Below, piece by piece: positions 1-8,261 of a stretch of 64,000 nucleotides of DNA. The translations under genes were made by a program, and so were the position numbers. Each line of letters opens with the position of its first letter. Position 1 is the stretch's first letter. Below the pieces are notes generated by a model. It saw only the letters and a program-made list of their open reading frames with translations, had not been told where the DNA came from and did not search any database. The DNA is from Peronospora farinosa (taxonomy: Eukaryota > Oomycota > Peronosporomycetes > Peronosporales > Peronosporaceae): positions 1-64,000 of the forward strand of contig CANTFK010000267.1 of NCBI GenBank assembly GCA_947646735.1. Direction: 5' to 3'.

Positions 1-300
1 ATTACATATGTAGACAGGGGTGCTGGGCCCGAATAGGGGGCACAGCGTGGCAATTTATTATTGGTTTATTATTTAGGCCTAAAAGTCCCAATATGGACCA
101 ATGATAAATCAACCTGAAATTGTGTGGTTCCCGAAAGGCGGGAACACTGTCGTATTTATTACGACTAAAATCTTCGTAATTAGTACAAATTAAAACTAAA
201 AATAAATCAGAGCTAAATTTACTTAATACCTAATGCTTGGGCTTGAGTCTTCCTCAAGCGCGCGTGTAAGCTAGTGACGGTATGTTCTAGCCCCGTTACA
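1..300 (+). mobile_element. probable 3' end of an LTR retrotransposon (LTR tail)
   Basis: No open reading frame is present. The stretch is AT-rich and ends with the decamer CCCCGTTACA at 291-300, which is the reverse complement of TGTAACGGGG. Oomycete Gypsy-type LTRs commonly carry TGTAACGG...CCGTTACA termini, so this is read as the right-hand end of an LTR whose body lies left of the window. The opposite terminus and target-site duplication cannot be seen. A second TGTAACGG/CCGTTACA pair lies at 2126-2148. This is inference from terminal sequence only. Confidence 0.35.
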
Positions 301-1512
301 ATAAGCTAATTGACCAAAATGAAATGCATTATCCATATAAATTATTAGAGTCAACCAGATATGAAAAAGTAAAACGATAAGTAAAAAGATCAAGGGCAGC
401 ATTCTTTACTGTTTTTGTCGGAATGATGGGTACACATTGACCTGCGAAACGACATGTTTACCTTGACGAGAGTCGTCAAATACAGTTTGACTTTCATACA
501 CCTTGACTTTTTAGTTAGCAATTACCTGACTAAACCGGATTTTTGAAAGAAAACTGATGGGTCAATATACCGACCTTCGTTAACTTTCATACTTATCAAT
601 TTACATAAGGCAGCTTAATATTTTTAAGGAAGTGATGGGTTTAAATACTTTCTGCGTAGATTTTGCGCACCTATCCGTCGGAGCGACGGGCAGCATCACC
701 AATCTGCACACAGGCTAAAAGTAGCCTTACAGTGCTTGTAGACGGGCACTTCTACGAAGTTGCCTCGTGCTACTAGCACACACCTTCAGCACAAGCGAGG
801 AAGCGGTTAGACCTTCTTACCTTCGCGTGCGAGGGTGGTTGGGAGATTGGTCGACTGCTTAAGCAGTCGTACCACCAGTTGCCTCTCGCTTAAGCGAGAG
901 TGCAACGAACTTCTAAGACAAGAAGACACCGACGTCACGTAGAAGCTTTTCGGCTTCTCGTGCGTGGTGCTTTTGATTTAGCAAATCCAAGACTGAGCTA
1001 TATTTAATTAATTATAACTAAATATATACTTAACTACTGATTGACTATATGTGTATATAGATCGGATACGCGACGCTTTAGAAGCGTATCCTGTCGCATT
1101 ATCTTCAATCTAGATTTAAGATCGCAACTGACGTCCTTTTGAGACGTCGCGATGCCTAGCTTCAACTAGCGTCATCCCTTCTCATGTGAATCCATCAATG
1201 GATATCACATTCACGAGGGTGGATCACGTTTGTGTATCGCACCCAAGTGACAGGTCAAAAGTAATCATATATACTTTTAGACCAAACATTAAGTATATTA
1301 CTTAATGTTTACGTGTAACTAGATGCCCTGTTACAGTGCTGTTTGACATACGGTCCTCTATACATAATAACATCGATGTATTCGGTCCGCACGCTACCAT
1401 CCGTCGGAACGACGGGTGCACTTTGAATCTCATACTCATCACTTTACCTTAATATTGTAAGGTAAAATGTTGGGTTCGAAGGTCAAAAGGCAAACTTTAG
1501 TCACCATGCCCG

Positions 1513-1688
1513 TTACAACGACGAGTACACATTGACCTTTATATCATCATTTTAATGTAGTCAACCAATTTGGTAAAACGATGATGTTAAGGTCAATATA
1601 TTACAGCGACGAGTACACATTGACCTTTATATCATCATTTTAATGTAGTCAACCAAATTGGTAAAACGATGATGTTAAGGTCAATATA
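1513..1688. repeat. two tandem copies of an 88-bp repeat with internal palindrome
   Basis: Unit 1 (1513-1600) and unit 2 (1601-1688) are almost identical, and a few bases of a third unit follow at 1689. Inside each unit ATTGACCTT...AAGGTCAAT and CATCAT...ATGATG are inverted repeats around a central CAACCAAATTGG-like dyad, so each unit could fold as a long hairpin. No reading frame crosses it. Confidence 0.85.
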
Positions 1689-2125
1689 TTACAGGCGTCG
1701 ACTTGCGCACCATGTCCGTCGGTATGACGGGTATTCATCCTAGCAAATCACTGCGTTTAACATGCCAATATCTTCAGCTTCGCACCATCAGAACGACGAG
1801 TGAACACCATAAAAGAGATGGGTCGATAAAACATGGTGCAATCGTCTATCGATTCACTAGGGTGCAGGCATAATCTAAATGTAAATGACTGTATATTAAC
1901 GCGTTCCAGAAACTCGTCAATTTGTACCCGGCCGAACGACGGGTTTACATTGGCCTGAATGCACATTGACTTAATACCTATTAATTTACCTAATCAACCT
2001 GAAATTCTAAGCAAAGTGATTAACCAGTATACATCAACTGTAGGGGTATCCGTCGGAACGACGGGTAAATACCCTCGTTTGTTATAATAATATTTTATTG
2101 ACACTTCATATAAGTGTCAAAATTA

Positions 2126-2148
2126 TGTAACGGACTCACCCCGTTACA
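2126..2148. repeat. TGTAACGG/CCGTTACA inverted pair (LTR-terminus-like)
   Basis: TGTAACGG at 2126-2133 and CCGTTACA at 2141-2148 are exact reverse complements separated by 7 bases. They match the terminal octamers expected for oomycete LTRs and the end at 291-300. They may be two abutting LTR ends, left by deletion or nesting, or simply a small palindrome. Confidence 0.4.
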
Positions 2149-2612
2149 AAGATGATGTCACGGAAAACCTTAAGGTTTACACGGAGAAAGTTTTGGACGA
2201 AGTTGGAGGGGTCTAATCATCTTTGAAATAGGCATCCTGCTATATACAAGATCTAGACGAACCTTTCCGCCCACAACCTTATCGTAGTCTGCGTGCTGGC
2301 AGCCAGGCCGTCAATTTATAATGACTCCTACGTTTATCTCATCTGATGCGAGTACGAGCTGCGTTTGTTCTTGGTATTTGACATCTTGATCTTATAATCG
2401 TTGCAATGGTGTAAGTCAAATTCAGGCTATGATTGAAGTTGAGAAGGAAGTTGTTGCTGCTGTATGTGACACACTACAATCATCAGGTATGCGAGAGCTT
2501 AAAAGTGTAGAACTAGTCAAGAGGTGTCGGCGAGCAACTTTTTTAAAAAACTGTCTGGCTGGTGGTATATACACTTTCAGCTTTTCTTTGTGCCCGAGTT
2601 GGCGTTGACTGA

Positions 2613-2840
2613 GTAAAGCCAAAGGCTAGTTATCCGTCTAGAATTTTGGATCACTCGTATGGACAAATGACTGATGTCTTTGAAAACATGGAAAAATGGC
2701 TGCGCGAGCAAGACGAGCCGATTAGCCCTCACAGCGGCTCCTTGCTAAAGTTCAGTGGCCCTGAAAGGCTTCTGGTCGTCAAACTGAATGAGGAGATCAG
2801 TTGCTGCTATTCTTTGCTGAATGTTTTGGGGGAATTTTAA
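2613..2840 (+). pseudogene. short open frame with weak U-box-like C-terminal half
   Basis: The frame is open from just after a TGA at 2610 to a stop at 2840 and has no ATG at its head. The peptide around 2646-2760 contains a D-H-S-Y then MEKWLREQDEPISPHSGSLL stretch, which resembles the second half of a U-box (HTYE...IxxWL...SPxTGxxL). The spacing between HSY and the WL pair is longer than usual and the N-terminal half of the domain is missing. It is reported as a possible remnant only; it could be chance similarity. Confidence 0.2.
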
Positions 2841-3050
2841 TAAAGTAGCCTGTGATAACCACTTGAATACATTCAGTGGTAAGTGCTGAAAAATGAGTGT
2901 TCATTGCGATACATAATGGCTGTCGATGCTTGAATACTGACCAAATACTCGTCGGTGGAAAAACTGAAACGGTGTTTGCATATGCTTTCACAAGCTTTAA
3001 AAGTTTAAGTCAACGCGTATTGAAAAGCACTTTGGCTCCTCTATCTCCAT

Positions 3051-3637
3051 CTATGCAAACAAGTGACCAGCAAACAAACAGAGGTGACCAGCATCAGCTT
3101 CTTTGACTGTATTTGGTGCCTCCACATGCGCCAATTTCCTCAATTGTTCGTCACTTTCCTCCTCTTCTCTCTTGCGCTTCGCTGCAGCTGCTTCAAGTTC
3201 TTGGCCGCTCTCTGCTGCTTGTGCAACTCATTATATAGTAGCAAAACATGTAAATATTAGTAACATACGCTTTCATGATTATTACAATAGCTAAAAGAAG
3301 GGTTAAAACCACAGACCTCTTTAGCTGCCTTTGCTCGTGCCCGCAGCTCCTTCATCTCCTTCTTTCGCGCCAGCGCTTCAGCATCCCTCTTCGTCAGTCT
3401 ATTGTCCTCCTCATTATCAATACTTTCTTCGTTCTGTGCCTTCTGAGTGCCAATTTTCGCGTCTTTTGCAACATTTGGAGTTTAAAGCTAAAGTAGTTGC
3501 TGTTTGCGCGCCTTTATTGCATTTCTCTTGTCTATCCTTCGCTGTATTTCTTCCGATACTTTGAAAAGACGTTGCAACACTGTCAGGCTCTCCATAAATG
3601 CCATAGATCCCTCTGCAGTCGACACTTCAGCATCCAT
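3051..3637 (-). pseudogene. coiled-coil reading frame interrupted by stop codons
   Basis: An ATG at 3637-3635 opens a charged helical frame (KVSEEIQRRIDKRNAIKARK) that meets TAG at 3490-3488 and a second stop a few codons later. The same frame then continues as a strongly charged coiled coil (around 3470-3317). A GT-AG intron at about 3316-3210 keeps the frame into QELEAAAAKRKREEEESDEQ and on to a stop at 3053-3051. The two in-frame stops cannot be removed by an obvious intron. The stretch lies just downstream of the broken RING-kelch gene on the same strand and may be its original C-terminal coiled coil or a separate decayed gene. Confidence 0.45.
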
Positions 3638-3803
3638 CTCACCCTTTTATTTTGATAACGATAAATAATATCCAATGCTAGTTAAGTGTGTGAATAACGT
3701 AATTTAATGTGGTAGCCATGGATGGAATTTCAGGCCAATCCACAAGTGCAACCTTTCGTGACGTCAAGATCGCACTGTCGCATAAAATCAGATTTATGAT
3801 CGG

Positions 3804-6047
3804 CTATAATGCCGTGAATGTCACATGTATGACATTGTTATCGTGTCCATTGGTCGTGTTTCCTCCAAACACGTACGTTGCAACATTTCAAGCCACTGCT
3901 CGATGCCAGGATCGAGGAGTTAGAGGAGGATCACACTTGACTAGTTTCCAGGTCGGCATCGCTTCAACTGGATACAAATAAACATAGATTAGCTGAAGAA
4001 TAAGCATGAATTTCGTCACAAATGACTTACCTGTCCCGAGGTCCAATACATACGCGTCGCCTTTCAAGCATCCATTGTTACCTCCGTACACAATTATTCG
4101 CGACCCAACGCTGACCCCCGAGTGCGTGTAGCGTGATGCAGGGCCGTCGCCTTGGGTCTCTATTTTGCGCCAAACACAATCAATACCCTCTTTTGTAGCG
4201 TCCTCTGTTCAAACAATTATCCCATTAACTTAGGACCCCATCATGACCATCCAGGCACAAAACGTACCGATTTCAAAAGCAAATACTTGACCACGACGGT
4301 ATTTGCCGTCGTATCCTCCGAATAATGTACATGCGATCTTTTATAACGCACACAAAATGCGTTGAGGAAGGTCCCGGGATATCACCTCGAGGCCGCAGCT
4401 CCACCCATGTCGGAATTTTTGTGTCTGTCAATAGAAGCTTATGGTCAGAACTGCGTACAAGCAACGGCAAATCGGAATTCGAACAAACCAAATCGAAGCG
4501 CAAACGTATCGCTAAGTCGCTGAGGATGCCCGTAACCCCCGTACTAGCCATGCCCTGCAACACTGCCAGCGAATACCAATATCGCATTGACGGAGGGTTT
4601 CCGGCAACTTCAAGCTTATCCCACTTCCATTCTTCTGCTTGGTCCACACGATGTGATTGTTAGTTGCAAGTCAGGGAATTACACAAGAAGCAGCCGCATG
4701 GTTGAACGTACGTACGTTGAGCCGGTGAAGTTCTGTTAGAAATTTTCCATCAATTGTGCCACCGATCGCATACAAATCGTCGCCAAGGACGAATATCTGG
4801 AGCAGGTGACCTGACGGTGGTGGCGTACCGCTTATCGGTGGTTGAGCCCATCGAGGCGACGGCTTTGCTGCGAGGTCTAAAGTGTGCAAGTCGTTTAGGC
4901 GTAGCTTGCCGACGATGCCACCTACAACAATCACGACATTCCCATGGATCGCTAGCCCACAGTCGTATCGAGGGTCTGGTGGCAAGTCCTCTGATCTCAC
5001 CGTTACCCATTTCATACGAACAATTACAAGCTCCTTGCGTTTGACCGTTCGCGTTCTGGCTTTCCTCTTGCCCACTTGGCTGCTCGTCATTCGAGCAACT
5101 GTAGGTGCCATTTTGTTTACCATTACCGTCTCCCTGTGCGCTGATGCCGGTCTAGAAGAACAAGTGCTCATTTTTCGTAGCGACGTTCGTGGATGCCGTG
5201 CTGGTCCTGCGATAAAACTTTGACTGAGAGAAGTTCTTGCTGCCACTGGAGGTGAAGGCCATTCGCTGTCCGACGAAACCAGGTCATCGAGGTTAACAAC
5301 GTCGTCCAAGTCGCTATGATTGTCCAGCCCGAAAGGCACATGACTGAAACTTGACAGCACATCATCGTCTACTCGACTCATGTCATAGCCCGTGGACACG
5401 GCTGTGACGATAGTATTGATGTAGTTAGTATTGTTAAAGTGTGTGAAGTCCAATTTTACAATGGCACCTTGGTACGGTATCGAATACATAGTCGACGATG
5501 AGATCTATCAAAAGAAACATCACACAGTAATCTTAGACATGTACGTCAAATCACATTAATAACGACAAGTCTCAAAAATGTACCGGCAAGTGCAAATCTT
5601 GCCCAGCCTTAGCAGATGACGATTCCATTGTTTCTGCCTCTGGAACAACTTCAAGCTTACTAGCTCTAGAAATCACCTGAGCTTGACATAAAGAGCATTC
5701 ATCCAAGAATGAAAATGAGTGCTGGATGCACGAAAAGCACAACACGTGACCACAATTTTGACGGGCGGGAAATTGGGTCACGTGGAAGCAAATTGGGCAC
5801 GAAATGCTTGGCGCAAATGCAGATGAAAATTGTACGCGGTCTCCACTAGACCGTCCCATGACTCGTCTTCGATTCTGCCAAAGAAATCGTCGTTCTCATT
5901 GACCTCTGCGGTCTCTTCCTCATTGTCATCGCTCCAATGTCGAACAACGTCTTCTTCTCGGGCTCTTCCTGCTTTATTAAAGTCCAATTTTTCGTTAGTA
6001 AGGTTGCTGTTATCACCCAGAGTCGATAGAGTCGTAACTTCGCTCAT
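3804..6047 (-). pseudogene. RING finger-kelch repeat protein, broken by frameshifts and a stop
   Basis: The gene model runs down the minus strand as five exons: 6047-5584, 5504-4712, 4637-4268, 4204-4031 and 3961-3804. Exon 1 encodes an acidic N-terminus and a C3HC4 RING (CPIC...CGHVLCFSC...CSLC), normally a ubiquitin-ligase module. Exons 2-5 encode kelch blades with GG pairs and W residues (VVGGIVG, YAIGGTIDG, FGGYDGKYRRG, VYGGNNG, YVFGGNTTNG), normally a substrate-binding propeller. Lesions: exon 1 needs one extra base near TTTT at about 5835 to join the acidic part to the RING; exon 3 has one surplus base at about 4321-4327 before GGYDG and a local frame excursion around a GGYGHPQRLSDTF blade; exon 5 has an in-frame TGA at 3890-3888 inside a blade. 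Splice phases otherwise agree, so this was one gene. Sequencing error could explain single indels but hardly all of them. Confidence 0.7.
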
Positions 6048-6471
6048 TAGACGCTGTATGCCGAGCTAGTGGCAGGCAACAGAGCCCACAAGAGCACGTC
6101 GGGTTGCTAAACCGTGAGCTGTCACCTGCGCGACGATGATTGGCTGAAAGGGGGGATCAGCTGAACACGTTACACGTACTGTAGCCATGTGATGAACACG
6201 TAGAAATGAAGGTCAAACACGGGAATCTGCTAGTGTAATGGTAGTTTACTTTATTTACAGTCTCAACCCTTAGATGAGGCTGATCTGTGGACATTTGTCA
6301 AACAAAGAAGTGTATTTGAATCGTTGGGCTATCAGTCGCTGATCCCACCATCATGCAATAAAAACTTCTAAGTCACGAAGATGCTTGGTAAATATATACC
6401 TGAAACGGAAGAAGCAGACACCCGAGGAAGAAATGTCTAAATCACGCATTACATGCACACATTGACATTGT
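6048..6471. other. intergenic, no gene seen
   Basis: This 424-bp spacer separates the RING-kelch start from the 3' end of the anoctamin gene. No ORF with coding character, repeat or RNA-like fold stands out. It should hold the RING-kelch upstream region and the anoctamin 3' UTR. Confidence 0.6.
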
Positions 6472-7947
6472 TCACGAAGAGTCTTCGTCGTCAATGATGA
6501 TCATGTTCTCTTGGTCATCGTTGTCGTTACCAATCGGACAATTGACATCGTCATCGGGCACGTGGTATAGACATTTGCTGATGAGGAACTCCTGACGGTA
6601 TTTCTGCACCGTCACATCTTCCGGCACGTCATCAATGCAGACCTCGAGAGAGTACTTGAACAAGAACATGCCACCGATAAATATCGAGAACATCCACACC
6701 CGGGTGGAAGTCTCCAGGTAATTGAAGAAATCACCTGTAAAGATGACAACGGCACCGTTGGTGCATACGGAGATGGCTGCAAAAGCTTGCAGCACCAGGT
6801 ACCAGTATCCCATGTTACGCACGTTACGCGGTCGAGGACGCCGCGACTCAAAAAGGAGACGGTAGGCGTCCAAGCGGATCTCAAAGTAGTTGTTCACATA
6901 CGAGAGCAAAGGCGCAAGCGGGAAGGCCACAACGAACATAGTTGTGAAGCCGAATTGAAGCGCCATCTCAGTATAGTCGTCGAAGGTGCCATGCCAATCG
7001 TATTGCGCCATGAAGAGCTTGCGTTCGGCATCGGACTGCTTGTACTCATCCAAGTGGCCCAGCAGCTGGTACTTGCTTAAGTACACAAACAAACGCGGGA
7101 TGGCAACCTCGGTGATGTTGCCCACAAACAGCCGAGAGCAGAACACGATAGCGAGCATGTACTCGAGTTCATGCATGCAACTTACATCGCAGCCTTCAAA
7201 TCCTTCCTTCAGGAACGCCACATAGAATAGACCCGCGTAGTTGTAAACGAATTGGAAAATCACAGTCTTGACGATGAGACTGTTTTCGTACTCCATATCC
7301 GTGCGATGGTTTTCCTGGTTTACAAGCATAATTGATACGTAATTGTAGATCTTGGTCATGATGGTGATCTGAACAACGTTTGCAAGGGACGACACAATTG
7401 AGCCGTACTTGTAGTCATCCAACACAAGCTTGTCCGAGTCGTCTTTCTTCGTAAGGTCGTATGTCAGCACGAAAATCGAGGACACGATAACAAACACGAT
7501 CAGGATAAGGAACGAGATGACAACCCAGCTATAAGCTACTCGTTTAAGCTTTTCACGAGGGGAAAAGTACCGTGTTGACTTGCCATTTATGGGCGAGGGA
7601 ATACGCTCGCCGTAAAATTGCGGGCGGAGATTCACCGTTTCCGAAAAGTGTACAGTGCCCCAACGAAGCGTCTCTCGCGAGTTAAGTCGCTTCCAATTCT
7701 CGAGATAAATGGTCATCCCAATAGTCATAAAAGCTCCAAAAGGTAGCGAGATGTAGGCGAACACGGTGTTGTAGTCGTTTTGTGGCACGGAATACCTCAC
7801 GATGCCCGTGACGATGCCTACCAATGTCGGAAGTAAGAGCCGTTTGGTGTAGTGCCCCAAATACAAGAAGTAGAGCGCCACTTTGACACCGAAGTAATGG
7901 CAGATGCGGTCAAAGGGTTGGCTCATAGGGGACGCGTTCCACACCAT
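6472..7947 (-). CDS. anoctamin/TMEM16-family membrane protein, lacking the usual N-terminal half
   Basis: The 491-residue product is a multi-pass membrane protein of the anoctamin family, which act as Ca2+-activated phospholipid scramblases or ion channels. It begins directly with the first transmembrane region (FGVKVALYFLYLGHYTKRLL). It retains the hallmark block DDYTEMALQFGFTTMFVVAF (about residues 325-345) followed by NNYFEIRLDAYR. The Asn in the TM6-like helix (NYAGLFYVAF) and the Glu/Asp residues in these segments match the family Ca2+ site. The C-terminus is acidic (NDNDDQENMIIIDDEDSS). The cytoplasmic dimerisation domain that normally precedes TM1 is absent: TAG lies immediately before the ATG, and only 314 bp separate it from the CRN locus. 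It is either a 5'-truncated gene or a naturally short form. Confidence 0.85.
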   Translation of the reverse strand: MVWNASPMSQPFDRICHYFGVKVALYFLYLGHYTKRLLLPTLVGIVTGIVRYSVPQNDYNTVFAYISLPFGAFMTIGMTIYLENWKRLNSRETLRWGTVHFSETVNLRPQFYGERIPSPINGKSTRYFSPREKLKRVAYSWVVISFLILIVFVIVSSIFVLTYDLTKKDDSDKLVLDDYKYGSIVSSLANVVQITIMTKIYNYVSIMLVNQENHRTDMEYENSLIVKTVIFQFVYNYAGLFYVAFLKEGFEGCDVSCMHELEYMLAIVFCSRLFVGNITEVAIPRLFVYLSKYQLLGHLDEYKQSDAERKLFMAQYDWHGTFDDYTEMALQFGFTTMFVVAFPLAPLLSYVNNYFEIRLDAYRLLFESRRPRPRNVRNMGYWYLVLQAFAAISVCTNGAVVIFTGDFFNYLETSTRVWMFSIFIGGMFLFKYSLEVCIDDVPEDVTVQKYRQEFLISKCLYHVPDDDVNCPIGNDNDDQENMIIIDDEDSS

Positions 7948-8261
7948 CTAGCGCTTCTTTAGTTCCGTATTCTCCTTCTCTTCATGCAACGGGTATATCT
8001 CTACAAAAACCCCTTATAAATAAGACGATCAAGATCTAGCATGTGCTCAAGGGTAAAAGACTAAGATACAAACGATGAATCCAAAAGAACATTAGACAGT
8101 TAAAAGCTGCTAAAAAAACTCTGCTTCGGATTATCTGGGAAAGCAATGAGTACCAATCGACAGCAATGACGTGATAAGAGTTGACATGCAATAAAATGTG
8201 AGCAGATTCTGTTGGGCTCACGACGGAATGCAGAGATTCGCGACGCGACGGACTGGCTCAA
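7948..8261. other. intergenic between CRN 3' end and anoctamin start
   Basis: The spacer is 314 bp and AT-rich. No exon encoding an anoctamin N-terminal domain could be found here, and no repeat is obvious. If an upstream anoctamin exon once existed it is not recognisable. Confidence 0.55.

Larger units (their letters stand above)
301..2421. repeat. gene-free repeat region rich in short hairpins
   Basis: No coding potential is visible on either strand. The region is dominated by short perfect or near-perfect inverted repeats, for example around 850-870 (GACTGCTTAAGCAGTC), 885-902 (CTCTCGCTTAAGCGAGAG), 1065-1092 (GGATACGC...GCGTATCC) and 1286-1312 (AAACATTAAGT...ACTTAATGTTT). A motif of the form CCGTCGG-aa-CGACGGG recurs at 675-690, 1401-1416, 1716-1731, 1927-1943 (degenerate) and 2050-2065, often followed by ACATTGACC-like text. 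It looks like non-coding transposon or satellite-derived DNA; the family is not recognised. Confidence 0.6.
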
